From: Siphonodentalium dalli
Lineage: Eukaryota > Mollusca > Scaphopoda > Gadilida > Siphonodentaliidae
DNA: 64,000 nt
Reading direction: 5' to 3'
Assembly: GCA_032622095.1 (NCBI GenBank)
Contig: CP136065.1
Coordinates: forward strand, 20,074,134 to 20,138,133
Part shown: positions 1-9,881 of the stretch, piece after piece
How positions within the stretch are numbered: the stretch's first letter is position 1
Layout of the letters: each line of letters begins with the position of its first letter
The notes under the pieces: generated by a model
The model's input: the letters and a program-made list of their open reading frames with translations, nothing else
Database searches by the model: none
What the model was told of the DNA's origin: nothing
Position numbers and translations under genes: made by a program

Positions 1-190
1 CTTGAAGTTATTGTGTATTATTTCTGTTATTATTTCGTCTTCAGTTAAAGGTTTCAAACAGATGAATTAAACCTATACCACACTCTACTTCAGAAACGGC
101 GTGCTCTTGTTTACATTTGTCTTGATTTCTGATAGAATATTGAAAACAATTTGTTGACGGGGTTTCAGTAACACAGTTGACATAACTGCG

Positions 191-265
191 TACCATTCAG
201 CACACGTTAGCAAACGATATGAGCACCGTTCAGCACATGTTCAAAACCTGTGTACCATTCGGCAC
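191..265. repeat. degenerate ~30-bp tandem repeat, 3 copies
   Basis: The word ACCATTCAGCAC or a near variant starts near 191, 224 and 253, with 29-33 bp spacing and diverged sequence between. It looks like the decayed remnant of a short minisatellite. No function can be seen. Confidence 0.6.
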
Positions 266-294
266 TTCGTGTGGATGTGAGTGACCCCTTCATC

Positions 295-395
295 TATAGT
301 AATGCTGAATTGTTAATATAGTAATGCTGAATTGTTAATATAGTAAAGCTGCATCGGTCATATGGTAATGCTGAATTTGACATATGGTAATTCAA
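295..395. repeat. 22-bp tandem repeat, about 4.5 copies
   Basis: The word TATAG or TATGG recurs at 295, 317, 339, 361 and 383, an exact 22-bp period. The core is TAATGCTGAATTGTTA; the first two copies are identical and later copies drift. The core word TAATGCTGAAT appears again on both sides of the AT microsatellite at 924-941. Confidence 0.9.
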
Positions 396-923
396 ATAAA
401 CAAGCTGTACTATAATAAATAATAGAAACACGAGTATGAAAATGAACCATAAATGTATACCTCTCCACCCCCCAACCCGTAAACAAACCGCACACCCCTC
501 CCCAATTCAACATCCCTCTCCAGATGTATCAACTCCACTGATTCAACCCAGATCGACATGTATACATGTAATACAAGCAACAAGCAAATACTGAATTAAT
601 ATATCCATATATGTATTTAACGCTACGTCGGTAATCGATTAACTTGTAGCGGTGCGTGCCCGTTTGACGTATGCGTAAATTTATTGTGTATACACTGGTA
701 GCCCCAGCCCCACACCTGGCAGGTGACATGAACTATACATTCGCTCTTTTTGTATAACACTATTTAAGGTTGCCATTTCATGTTTATATATGTTTTGTTA
801 TTATTGGGAAGGGCAGCCAATGTATAATCATGCTGTACTTTTCTTGAAATACCGTTGTAGAATGGTGATGAGAAATACAAGTATTTGATATTTGATTGTT
901 CATGCATTAATGCTGAATTGTAC

Positions 924-941
924 ATATATATATATATATAA
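924..941. repeat. (AT)n microsatellite
   Basis: About nine AT dinucleotides in a row. They are bracketed by two copies of TAATGCTGAAT (near 909 and 940), the core of the 22-bp repeat at 295-395, so the microsatellite may have grown inside an outlying copy of that repeat. Confidence 0.9.
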
Positions 942-1631
942 TGCTGAATGAGTAGTAGTAATGCAAATAAATCAAATACCCTGCAAATGGCTGCAAAAAA
1001 ACTAAAATATGCAATGAAAAATGTTTTATTTGTTTTCTCGCAGAGTCAGGCAGAGTCATGATATCAGATGGTAGACTGAGCGCATACCCTAATTCGGTTC
1101 ATAGTTTAGATAATTCAGTGTGTTTATTTTATAATATTGCCTGTAAAACTCTATCGACCTACATAAAAAAAGATTTTTTTTTTTTTTTACATAATTCGAA
1201 CATATATCTCATATGGTGAGGTCAAATACGTATGTTTATAATACTATAGCATACATTGGTTATAAAGGATAATGATATTCCCTTCAAATTGTTTGAAATA
1301 TGTGTTGAGATGCTTCTAGTGGCTCACATTTTACCACGTATATGGTAATTGAAAAACATTAATTTAAAAATGTCTTCAGTATGGAATAATAAAGTGCATG
1401 CGTTCCGTAATTGTTAGCATATACCTGATGTATATGTAAATATGAAGAGCGTGTTTGTGCACGCTATATACCAACAAAAATGAATAGATCTGAAAAATAG
1501 CTATGGCATCAGCTGATGACATTTTTATTCAGAGCTATGTACACAAAGCATATCCATTGGTATATCGTGTATCGGCCTATCTTATCCCTCCTTATAAATT
1601 ACGTATGTTCAAATGAGCCGTATTCGCTTAA

Positions 1632-2189
1632 AGGGGGACTGTACACTAAATCCAGTCAATTATTGGGCCATATGCATCAAATGAATGTATTTTAGCCAGG
1701 GATGAGTGAAAAATACATTCAAGCGCTCAGGACCGATGCAAACATCATGGTAATTGTGATGATAATGTGTGTATAGCTCAAGCCATAAACTCATTATCAC
1801 CATAATTACCATCGGATGTTTAGATCGATCATTGAGCTCATGAGTGAATTGTGCACTCATCTCTCGCTCATATTCATTCGTTTGTTGCTTATATTCTGTT
1901 GAGTAATTGAAAAAGTGTATCTGTCATTTGCAGAATGAGGTTCCCAGAGGGTGAATTTAGTTATGCTACCCCGCATAGCGGGCTAGCATCACCAAATTCA
2001 CCCTCTGGGAACCTCATTCTGCTGAGATGTAAGCAGAATGAGGTCCCCAGAGGGTAAATTTGGTGATGCTAACCCGCTATGTGGGGTAGCATCACTAAAT
2101 TCACCCTCTGGGGACCTCATTCTGCAAATGACAGGCACACTATTTCAAGGCTTGCCCCATACATGGCTGGATTTGGTGTAAGTCCCCCT
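1632..2189. mobile_element. TTAA-flanked MITE with AGGGGGACT ends
   Basis: A non-autonomous DNA element of 558 bp. TTAA lies immediately outside both ends (1628-1631 and 2190-2193). The ends are inverted: the left reads AGGGGGACTGTACACTAAAT and the right, reverse-complemented, reads AGGGGGACTTACACCAAAT, then both continue into TCCAG. The interior holds a hairpin built on TGGTAATTGTGATGATAATG (arms about 1737-1766 and 1792-1824) and the double foldback at 1922-2132. No coding sequence is seen. TTAA targets are used by piggyBac and Kolobok families. The end sequence is not piggyBac-like here, so a Kolobok-type MITE is my preferred but unproven reading. Confidence 0.85.
1922..2132. repeat. double foldback, two 93-bp hairpins in one larger palindrome
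   Basis: Hairpin 1 (1930-2022) and hairpin 2 (2033-2125) each begin GCAGAATGAGG and end CCTCATTCTGC, with arms of about 40 bp around a GC-rich centre (CCCCGCATAGCGGG or its complement). The pair is enclosed by TGTCATTTGCAG and its complement CTGCAAATGACA, so the whole block is itself palindromic. The same structure recurs at 2764-2995. Confidence 0.95.
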
Positions 2190-2193
2190 TTAA

Positions 2194-2763
2194 CTGGATA
2201 CCTGAAGGTCGTGGCCCCGCCCCATTAAGGAACTCTCATAGCTTTGGTAAATTATGGGACCTATATGTAACAATCAGCCATACATATTTATCTTGATATG
2301 AATGCAATTTAAATGACTGCCTAAAATCTAATTTCAATTCCGCGGTAACATATTTTTGTGAATCCCGCCCATCCCTCTATACCAGAATAAGGACACCACC
2401 CTATTTGTTACATTGGAATTCACAGTGAATGGAAGCCCATATGTTTTCTCAATTTAGTATACGCCCCAACATTAGCAAAATGTCATTATGGTGGCGGTTG
2501 GTATAGTGAAATCCAAAATCAATCTCGGTTAAACCTAAACTAAATCGATTTGCATTACGCTGAAGTTATATGTCATTAACTGTGTATTAAAATTTGTCAT
2601 CTAAGCATTTGCGTTTACATCGCTTTCAACCGCGGCAGTTTCTCTCAGAAAGCTATTGATTGTTGCATTATATACGTGCGAATCATATATATACGAGATA
2701 TAGCTCGGATGTCTCTATAAGGCTGTGTCAGAATTTGAATTTCCATCCGCACCCATCTTGAAG
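2194..2763. other. no feature seen
   Basis: About 570 bp of AT-rich sequence between two foldback elements. I find no repeat, conserved motif or believable coding frame. Confidence 0.6.
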
Positions 2764-2995
2764 CAAGCCTTGAAATAGGGTGTCTGTCATTTGCAGAATG
2801 AGGTCCCCATAGGGTGAATTTAGTGATGCTACCCCGCATAGCGGGCTAGCATCACCAAATTCACCCTCTGTGAACCTCATTCTGCTGAGGTGTAAGCAGA
2901 ATGAGGTCCCCAGAGGGTGAATCGGGGTAGAATCACTAAATTCACCCTCTGGGGACCTCATTCTGCAAATGACAGACACCCTATTTCAAGCCTTG
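2764..2995. mobile_element. second copy of the double-foldback element
   Basis: The outer inverted ends read CAAGCCTTGAAATAGGGTGT on the left and, reverse-complemented, CAAGGCTTGAAATAGGGTGT on the right. Inside are a full hairpin (2793-2885) and a shortened one (2896-2966) that has lost about 22 bp of its centre. It is the same family as the core at 1922-2132, here without the AGGGGGACT outer ends. No clear TSD is visible. The foldback therefore exists both alone and inside a TTAA-type MITE. Confidence 0.85.
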
Positions 2996-3035
2996 ATTGA
3001 AAGTCCATTTTCAGTGTTACAATTGAATTGTGTTA

Positions 3036-3641
3036 GTGCCACCGCAGACGCTGCGATTTAAATCCTAGATGTGGGGAATCCGTAGGTGGGGGGAATTCGT
3101 ATGTGGGGGGATTCGTAGGTGGGGGGATTCGTAGGTGGCAAGCCCGCGGACGCAGCGATGAGCATTGCGATTTAAGGGAGAGACGCACGATTTGCATACA
3201 TTCAGCCAAACTTGGCAAGAGATTTTCAATATAGAATTTCTCTGGATTTATGTGGCGATAAATTTTGAATTTCACATATCATCTTTATTATATAATAATC
3301 TGAGCAATTATTAAGAGATAATGAAAAACAAAATGTATTTTAATAGATTTGAGGGGTTGAAAATATTTTGTCCCTTTAGGTACCAACTTCTAGAATATAA
3401 TTAATAATTTCAGATAACACTCCACTCAACAAATAGCTTATTGTCTTGGTTCTATGAGAGGAGACTCAACCCATGGATTGAATTTGTTGTTGGCATGTGT
3501 TGTCAAGGACGCGTCACGATTTTCCTGGTAACATAAAACATTTTTTGATCGCTACGATTTGCCTGCGGTCTAATCGTGTGCATGCGCAGTGGGTGCTCCA
3601 TCTGTGACCCCCCATTTAAATCGCAGCGTCTGCGGTGGCAC
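3036..3641. mobile_element. TIR element with TTA target duplication
   Basis: A 606-bp element. The left end GTGCCACCGCAGACGCTGCG, continuing into ATTTAAAT, is matched perfectly in inverted orientation at the right end. The 3-bp word TTA flanks both sides (3033-3035 and 3642-3644). A 3-bp TTA/TAA duplication is the PIF/Harbinger habit, but the end sequence is not diagnostic, so the superfamily is inference. The interior holds a G-rich minisatellite (3071-3138) and no recognisable transposase. It is likely non-autonomous. Confidence 0.85.
3071..3138. repeat. 16-18-bp G-rich minisatellite, about 4 copies
   Basis: Four copies of a unit close to GTAGGTGGGGGGATTC, with G runs of 4-6 in each. It lies inside the TIR element at 3036-3641. 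The repeated G runs could form a G-quadruplex on the plus strand. Confidence 0.85.
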
Positions 3642-4140
3642 TTACCTGCATGAGCACTTGTAGTTAATTTGCGACAAATGGTTAATCGGTGTCATTTGGT
3701 GATGAATTTCATCACATAATGGAAATGGCCGAAAATGAATTCCATGAGGAGATTCTTACGAAAGCAACTGACTGAACAGAGAAACATCAATCATTTTAAA
3801 GACATATTATGGACTTGTTGTGGTGCGTGAAACTGAGAAGTTAGCTAGTATTCAGGTGCTATGCCAACTGGAGGAATGTAACATTCTACTAACATCGCCG
3901 AAAATCTCAAACAAGTCGACCGTACCACTCCATAGAAAACATCGTCTGAACTACGCTCAATCGTCAAAAATTACTTCTCGATTCGGGATGCAACTATCTG
4001 CGATAAACTAAAGAACACAATTTGACCACCGAGGGTCACTGCATTTAATTAATACATAAGAATAACGATGCATGCTGTCAATTTGGATACAATAGTTATA
4101 AAGATATTGATTAACCCTTTACCCAACAGAACGGCCCTGT

Positions 4141-4209
4141 GCCAATGCATTCTCTTATATATGCGAGTCGACCATAGGTCGCCTCGCATATATAAGAGAA
4201 TGCATTGGC
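4141..4209. repeat. 69-bp palindrome, copy 1
   Basis: Begins GCCAATGCATTCTC and ends GAGAATGCATTGGC, with arms of 33 bp and a centre of about 3 bp. Only one arm mismatch is present (GCGAGTCG against GCGAGGCG), and it gives the palindrome an orientation. It could extrude as a cruciform or fold as a long RNA hairpin if transcribed. Confidence 0.97.
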
Positions 4210-4250
4210 TTAACACATTAAAAATTATTTTTTTAAAAGATTATTTTTAG

Positions 4251-4319
4251 GCCAATGCATTCTCTTATATATGCGAGGCGACCTATGGTCGACTCGCATA
4301 TATAAGAGAATTCATTGGC
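4251..4319. repeat. 69-bp palindrome, copy 2 (inverted)
   Basis: The reverse-complement orientation of copy 1, judged by its centre GCGACCTATGGTCGACT, with one extra mismatch in the right arm (TTCATTGGC). Together with copy 1 it makes a palindrome of palindromes. Confidence 0.97.
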
Positions 4320-4768
4320 ACAGGGCATAACTGTAACCATCACAATGTGGTCAATGAGCCGGTTCCAATGATATCCATATATGTATGGTTCTATTGAGAC
4401 AGACCGAAGATATTTTAGGCTGTTGAAGCTTTATTTGGCCGGTTTTGGCCGGTTTGTTGGGTAAAGGGTTAATCTCCATTCTATATATTTGTTCACCCTA
4501 CCGGAGTGTTTCACATCACTTTAAGGCTACGTTCATACGCTGGCAATATTGAACTGCAAACTTCAAAAATGCCAGCTGCAAAGGTTGTTTTGTTTTGTTT
4601 TGTCAGCTGGCATTTTTGCAAGCTATCGACTAGCTCGTGCTGGGTCGTGGCTGGTCGTCAACAATCAACGGTGATTTGTGATAACGGCGTATACCTCACT
4701 GCCGGTGGTCACAACACAAGGCCACTAACAATAATTGATTGTGTCTCTACCGTCCTTGATACGATCGA

Positions 4769-5137
4769 ATGGGATCGGGGTGTGTTCTCTGTGATTCTCA
4801 TACACACATAATTATACATCTGTACGGATCTCCGTTATATGAGGATATGATGATATGGTGTGATACAAAGAGTACCAAAAACGATGCTTCCCGAGTCATA
4901 AATGTGGGAGCTATAGGGGAGATGGTGGCAGGAATCACTATGAGTATCCGGCCATGCATTGCTTCAAATGTGCTTACTTCAGTGAGCGTGTACAAATTCT
5001 CAATTGTTATCGAAATGGTCATGTGTCGATCAGAATGGCATATTGAGATATCACTCAATTCAGATCAAGCTGGGGTTCGAATACGTGCCAACACCATCTA
5101 CCCAGACTGCGATATCGATGTAATTGTAGTGGTTTAA
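4769..5137 (+). other. unrecognised 122-codon open frame in the Harbinger-like element
   Basis: This is the longest open frame of the non-satellite part. Its start is an ATG at 4769 and it ends with a hydrophobic DIDVIVVV tail. No domain or motif is recognisable, and the opposite strand is also open over much of the span (4798-5058), which weakens the case for coding. It could be a remnant of a transposon gene or chance. I would not treat it as a gene. Confidence 0.15.
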
Positions 5138-5349
5138 AGGTGACTGCTTGTGTCGTGATGGTGGGGGCGATCTAACAGTAGGGATAATGGGATGTTAGTC
5201 TTTGGCATTGATAAAGCATATATGGGCCTATATAATTATTCATGCCATTTGAATAACAATATATTGTGTGCTTTTGATTAACTTGTGTTACTATTTATTT
5301 GATTTCTTTGTTTTGTTTAGCATCAGTACCACGTCGCCCCCAGTGTTCA

Positions 5350-5440
5350 CGCTGTCGGTAGCCAAATTAGCCAATGGCTAATCTTTTTCGAATTTGGCTA
5401 ATAAAAATTTCATTTGGCTAAACTTTTGGCTAAGCTTTTT
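5350..5440. repeat. left subterminal TTGGCTAA cluster of the hAT element
   Basis: Four or more copies of TTGGCTAA or its complement within about 80 bp, ending in ACTTTTGGCTAAGC. An almost identical run with the same strand orientation (ATTTGGCTAATAAAA then ACTTTTGGCTAAAG) lies at 6619-6665. The two subterminal blocks are therefore partly direct repeats rather than mirror images. In hAT families such clusters bind the transposase. Confidence 0.8.
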
Positions 5441-5714
5441 TTTTACCCCAAATGGAGACTGAAAGCATGGAGTCAGAAAGCTAATTCATAAAAGCGCTCA
5501 ATAGATCGACATTCAAGACGAAGTTAGGTGACGAAAGTATTTCATTAATTTCGTACTTATGAAATATCGTTCCGTAACAGCAAAAGGTAAGCTCTAACAT
5601 TTAGTGTACAGTAAACATATTTTTATTTCCAAATCTAACATAAATTTTGGCAAGTGGGTTTTCAATTCTGTGATGTGAACGATCTAGTCCGAAAATATCG
5701 AAAGTGGGAATATA

Positions 5715-6130
5715 TTGCCGACTGTACAAAGGGAAACCCGATCGCGGACAGTACAAAGGGAAACCCGATCGACAACTCTATCAACCAAGCGATCACACAG
5801 TGATATGCAATCATCTTTAGTTTTCACAAGACGGACATTCAAATACGCATGGACATTAAACCGACCGTGGTTGAATCATGACAATGTGAAGAAAGCAATA
5901 TTTTGTAAAGTGTGCATTGACGCTGGTATATAAGCAATTTGTTCGTAACAGGCTGTTTTAATCTGGAGAAAAATTACGTCATTCTGCACGAAACAGCAAA
6001 AGGTTATTATTTTACATTTAATCCCCTAATCCCCCATTGTCTGTCTGGTCACTCACGGGACTCCCGCACAATGCATGTTTATGATGACATTGTATTTATG
6101 TCGGTCGAGGTTTATGAGCATAAAGTGTAA
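5715..6130 (+). pseudogene. hAT transposase N-terminal zinc-finger remnant, frameshifted
   Basis: Frame one (5715-5933) contains KYAWTLNRPWLNHD followed by IFCKVC. Frame two (from about 5939) continues FVTGCFNLEK and then LHE. This order (W, PWL, FCxxC, F-x-x-G, a downstream H) is that of the TTF-type/BED-like zinc finger at the N-terminus of ZNF862-type hAT proteins. The two pieces are in different frames with a stop between, and the catalytic part is missing. The frames start at TTG rather than ATG. It belongs to the hAT element around it, and two near-identical copies of a 27-30 bp stretch (about 5718-5772) lie at its beginning. The family call is from recalled pattern, not a search. Confidence 0.6.
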
Positions 6131-7181
6131 GACAATAGATTAATCAGCCAAATGTGAATCACGACAGATATTTTGTGGCTATTTGTCGTCAATACCGATA
6201 CGGACAAAATAATATGCATGCTATTATGACAGATTGTAATTTGATAATGGCGTAACAATATTAAGTTATTAGTTTCCAGATGTCACTTAGATATTTTCGC
6301 AAGGATAAATATTTAATGATTTAAAAAATGATATTGATATAAAACAAAAAAATAATGACATTAAGAAGGACAATCTCGGGTTACCCCCCCCCCCTCCCAA
6401 TCACTCTTTCACATAAAGATTAATAAATTTGTAATAAATGATATATATAAAAATACTTCTAGTTCATAAAAATTATTTAAATTATTGTGTATTTTACCTG
6501 TGTCTGTTCGATTTTACGTTTTAGTCATTAATTGTGAACCGACCAGAAAACGATGATTTAATTTGGCCAATGTTTTTTTTAATTTGGCCAAAAAACATTT
6601 GGCTAAAGTTTTTTTCATTTGGCTAATAAAATTTTCATTTGGCTAAACTTTTGGCTAAAGTTTTTTTCGGTCCAGCGTGAACACTGGTCGCCCCCCCCCC
6701 CCCGTTTTTACCACGTCCCCCCCAGTTTTTCTTAACTTATTGTTTTGCTTAACATGAAGACCAACGAGTTTGTGACTAAAATTATTGGAATGACAAGTTT
6801 TTAGTTTGAGATGATACCCGGGAAGATTTGAATTCGTCGGTTATCTTCGTTGAGCCAAGTGCGGACCCACCATCTCCTGTCTATATGTGACGTTTATTGT
6901 ACTCATATATGAGCAGCATCCCAGCGAGAGAGCTGGCCATGGCGATATCACATTCCAACATGTCAAGTGAAATTATTTTGACTGCCTTAAGGATACCAAC
7001 ACGCACCGTGTTCCAATATATTGCAAACAGCTCATCAATCACGCAAAACGGCTGTCGTTCATTGATCACTACTAACGCTGATTTGTTGACAGCGGGCAGA
7101 AATTAATCCGTTTTGGCAATTTTGCAGCTGGCATTTTTGCAGTTTGCAGTGCAATGTTGCCAGCGTATGAACGTACCCTAA

Positions 7182-8404
7182 AGGCACGGGCGGCGTTCGT
7201 TGCATAAATATTCATATTTGTTCAAATCCCCATCAACGGAAGGAATATTAAAAAATATATAGTTTTGTTCATATGCCAAACATAATCAGCGCGTAATTAG
7301 TATATTGTCGTCAAGACGTACGATGGTGTACGTAAACATGAGCCTGCTCGTGTTGCAGAAGTTGTGCTTCTGTTTACATAACACAGCGCAATTCTATTGG
7401 TTAATCACTCAACAAATATATAAACGCTCTGTATTATTTCCATATCAGGAAAACAGTAACAAATAATGCTCTTTATGTTTACCATATCCGGTTCTAAACA
7501 AAAGCCAGGTAACGTAACGTTTTTTGCGTTTGTTTACACAACAAAGGGAACAAAATTGACAATAACATACTGTTTGTGTCATATTTCTGATTGGCATAAG
7601 AACAAGTTCTGTCTATATCTTACTATTCCTTCTGTTTATGGCGGTTTTTGACGGAGGTGAATATTTTAACAGCATACCCACCGCCAACACCGCCCGTATC
7701 TTTAATCAATTGATGAACCATTACAATGCATGTGGTATTTATAGTAAACTCTGTTCGTACGAACCCTCAGCATACTTGTCATACTTGCTGCTAATTTACC
7801 TTTTCGTGATTCTAGTTTATTTTAGTATGTTGTTTATAATGGTCTAATATACATATTATTGCAGAAGAAACATTGTGTTCCAATTAGTTTCCCATGAGAC
7901 CATAAATGTATCGACTATTGTAATGAATATTACAGTTCAATTGAGTCAGTTTCAAAGATTGATTGTGTAACTCGCTTAGACCGACCGAAGAACGCCGATC
8001 AATCCCAAATAAGAATGTTGCGTTTTCATTTATTATATCAGTATGGAATTTCTCTGGACTGGAATCGCTGTTGAATCAGATTCGGTATAGCTGACATCTT
8101 AACGCAAATACAAGAACCGATTGAAGGCACATATTTACAGACAAGCGTGGATCAATGACTATACCATCCCTAACAATATACATGTATATTCTATTAATAT
8201 TATATGTATTTGTAATTGTACTTTTCATGTGTGTATATTGCAAATACAATTATCCTATCATATCCTATATATACACTGGCCTAGTTATGTACATGTACCC
8301 CAACCGTGATCACACACTCATGATTCATGAACTGAGATCGTGCTGGCAGCAATAGAGACAAATCAGGCTTACTATATATCACATTTATTGACTTGTGACT
8401 GCAC
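7182..8404. other. segment inside the large inverted repeat, no firm gene
   Basis: This stretch lies between the Harbinger-like element and the right arm. It contains the first copy of the segment shared with 23389-24050, preceded by an ATTGG box at 7396-7400 and a TATA-like ATATATAAAC around 7416-7426, a believable but unproven promoter arrangement. A 66-codon frame at 8155-8355 has a run of hydrophobic residues that AT-rich sequence can give by chance. Confidence 0.4.
7629..7705 (+). pseudogene. frameshifted copy of a signal-peptide-like segment
   Basis: About 93% identical by eye to 23433-23509, while the flanks are much more diverged. It has one extra T in GCGGTTTTTGACGG, which breaks the frame. 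Apart from that the peptide would read MAVLTEVNILTAYPPPT, and two of the remaining differences (TAC/TAT and CCG/CCT) are silent. I read it as a disabled paralogue of the candidate exon at 23389-23538. Homology resumes downstream at about 7862-7915 against 24000-24050. Confidence 0.4.
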
Positions 8405-8780
8405 ATTAAAGTGATGTGAAACATTCCGGTAGGGTTATCAAATAGAAATGGGGAATAATTTTGCTCATAGATCTTCTTTTTACAAATATTATATCCAAAT
8501 TGGCAACACACAACGTCATTCTTATATATTTATTAATTGCAGTGATTCTCGAAGGTGAAATCGTTTTCGTTAGTTTGTCACCAATAGTTGCGTCCCGATT
8601 CGAGAAGTAAATATTTACAATTGAGCGTATATAGTACAGACGATGTTTTCTATGGAGTGGTACGGTCGATTTTGATTTTCTGCAATGTTACTAAAATGCT
8701 ACATTCCCCCAGTTGACATAGCGCCTGAATGCTAACTTGTCAGTTTAACATACCCGAACAAGTCCATAATATGTCTTTAA
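8405..8780. repeat. right arm of the ~5-kb inverted repeat
   Basis: The reverse complement of 3796-4524 without the piggyBac-like MITE. Colinear blocks include TTAAAGTGATGTGAAAC (with 4507-4524), the GGAGTGGTACGGTCGA block (with about 3917-3935) and GTCCATAATATGTCTTTAA (with 3796-3814). By eye the arms share roughly 80% of positions, so the duplication is not recent. Confidence 0.85.
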
Positions 8781-9881
8781 CTTATAATATGTCTCGGCAA
8801 ACTACATGCAGGGTTTATCTCCCTTGATGCCTCGGTAAGACCGCTGCTACCCGGCGGCATTTACCCACATTTGGTGGACTTCCGCGATATTAAAATATAT
8901 ACTAAGCTAGCAGAGCAACATGCTGCCCTTGTTAAATACACAAAATATCGAACAAAATTTGTGTAAATTTTGAACCTTAAGTTTGGAAAGTCCCACTAGA
9001 AGCAAAGAACTATATTTCGAAACGGTGTGATTTGGTTCTCCGGTTATTTTATCAGCACAAAAGTCAAAACGCACACGGGCGACAATGTCACGACAACACG
9101 CGTGGCAAGTCAAATACAAAAGTTCTAATTTGCTCCAATTTTGATTTGTAGCTTGCGAAAATCGTCACCAAACCACCTCTCTGATCCTCCGTTCTGTCAT
9201 TAAAAAGCACGTAGGAAATTTGACTTTCAGGCGATCTGTTTCGCCATTTTTGATGGGAAAACCCCGCGCTAAATATAGAAACCACAGACTAGTGTACCCA
9301 GTCGGTGACAGAGTCAGAAAGGAAGTATATATGACTGGTGCGCTCTGGTAAAGATTGATGTCTCGGTACCAGTGGCTGCACAGTAACTCACAAGCAAACC
9401 ATAGTCAGAAATGGTAACGCCACAAAGATAATATTATTAGCCATAAATATAAATTATAATATAAAATATATTGGCCTCAGAATTCCGTTAAAACAACTAA
9501 TCCTTCAAATTATTACAAAAAACTACGGCTTATTACTGCAGGTTTCTCATTCACCACACCAGAAGCTTCTAAATGCGGATAAAAAATCGGAGGTATTGTG
9601 TTCCCGTCGAGAGTGCATGGCCCAGCCATTGTTCATACCTAATCGTCGAAAGCAGTTAACGCGGTCATAATAGTTACATACTGCAACTATAAGACATCCC
9701 GCGAATACACACCCCACGAAACCCCGAAATGTGTTGTCCTGCGAGATATCCCATCATTATAGCTCAATTTGACACGGCCAGATTAGCCTTTCTACAATAT
9801 CCTAAAACAATAAAGCTTCTCAAATCATTGGCATAGTCAATAGAACTTTCACGAACTTGGACATTCCAACTACAGCTTTTA
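8781..9881. other. no gene seen; mollusc-type motif at 8814-8824
   Basis: TTTATCTCCCTT at 8814-8824 is the complement of AAGGGAGATAAA, a motif I recall as common in mollusc repeats. On the minus strand an ATGGCGAAACAG near 9255 sits in good start context but stops after six codons. Two overlapping minus-strand frames (8907-9285) show no known domain. I see nothing else. Confidence 0.4.

Larger units (their letters stand above)
1..1627. other. AT-rich stretch without a gene
   Basis: I see no supported gene here. The stretch has A/T runs (for example the T run near 1172-1189), several short degenerate repeats listed separately, and open frames under 70 codons that resemble nothing I know. It ends at the TTAA target site of the MITE that starts at 1632. 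Confidence 0.7.
4115..4468. mobile_element. piggyBac-like MITE, copy 1 (TTAA TSD)
   Basis: A 354-bp non-autonomous element bounded by TTAA on both sides (4111-4114 and 4469-4472). The ends are inverted: CCCTTTACCCAACA is perfect, followed by GAACGGCC on the left and AACCGGCC on the right. TTAA plus a CCCTTT-type start matches the known form of piggyBac termini. Inside are two 69-bp palindromes in opposite orientation (4141-4209 and 4251-4319), bracketed by CCCTGTGCC and GGCACAGGG. The right arm of the surrounding inverted repeat lacks the element, giving an independent empty site. Confidence 0.9.
3796..4524. repeat. left arm of a ~5-kb inverted repeat
   Basis: Starting at TTAAAGACATATTATGGAC, this arm is homologous in reverse orientation to 8405-8780. 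The match covers the stretch around the ACCATAGG-like words, the AATTTGGATA segment and the terminal GTTTCACATCACTTTAA. The arm is interrupted by the piggyBac-like MITE 4115-4468, which is absent from the right arm. An open frame at 3820-4011 lies in this arm; its right-arm counterpart shows no frame conservation, so I do not call a gene. Confidence 0.85.
5341..6686 (+). mobile_element. hAT transposon with perfect 8-bp TSD
   Basis: A 1346-bp element. Its ends are a perfect 14-bp inverted repeat, CAGTGTTCACGCTG, the CAGNG start typical of hAT elements. GTCGCCCC occurs immediately outside both ends (5333-5340 and 6687-6694), a perfect 8-bp target duplication as hAT makes. Subterminal TTGGCTAA motifs cluster at both ends (about 5365-5440 and 6560-6660), probable transposase-binding repeats. 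It holds only a broken N-terminal transposase remnant (5715-6130), so it cannot move on its own. It inserted into the Harbinger-like element. Confidence 0.95.
4525..7178. mobile_element. PIF/Harbinger-like DNA transposon (TAA TSD)
   Basis: A 2654-bp element with 58-bp terminal inverted repeats at 4525-4582 and 7121-7178 that agree at 54 of 58 positions by my alignment. The ends read GGCTACGTTCATACGCTGGC and, reverse-complemented, GGGTACGTTCATACGCTGGC. TAA lies immediately outside each end (4522-4524 and 7179-7181). A 3-bp TWA target and a GG start are typical of PIF/Harbinger. The longest frame inside (4769-5137) resembles nothing I know, and I see no HARBI1-like nuclease or Myb/MADF protein. 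A hAT element sits inside at 5341-6686, so about 1.3 kb is original sequence. It is probably a decayed or non-autonomous copy. Confidence 0.85.

Noticed and set aside
2645-3275. Minus-strand frames with repeated EGEF and PPPT words
   Set aside because: They read through the foldback hairpins and the G-rich minisatellite.
4141-4319. Rho-independent terminators
   Set aside because: The hairpins are transposon-borne palindromes in eukaryotic DNA, with no gene upstream.
8155-8355. Small membrane protein
   Set aside because: The hydrophobic residues (I, L, Y, V, M) come from T/A-rich codons. A second frame over the same bases looks equally plausible, and there is no homologue I recognise.
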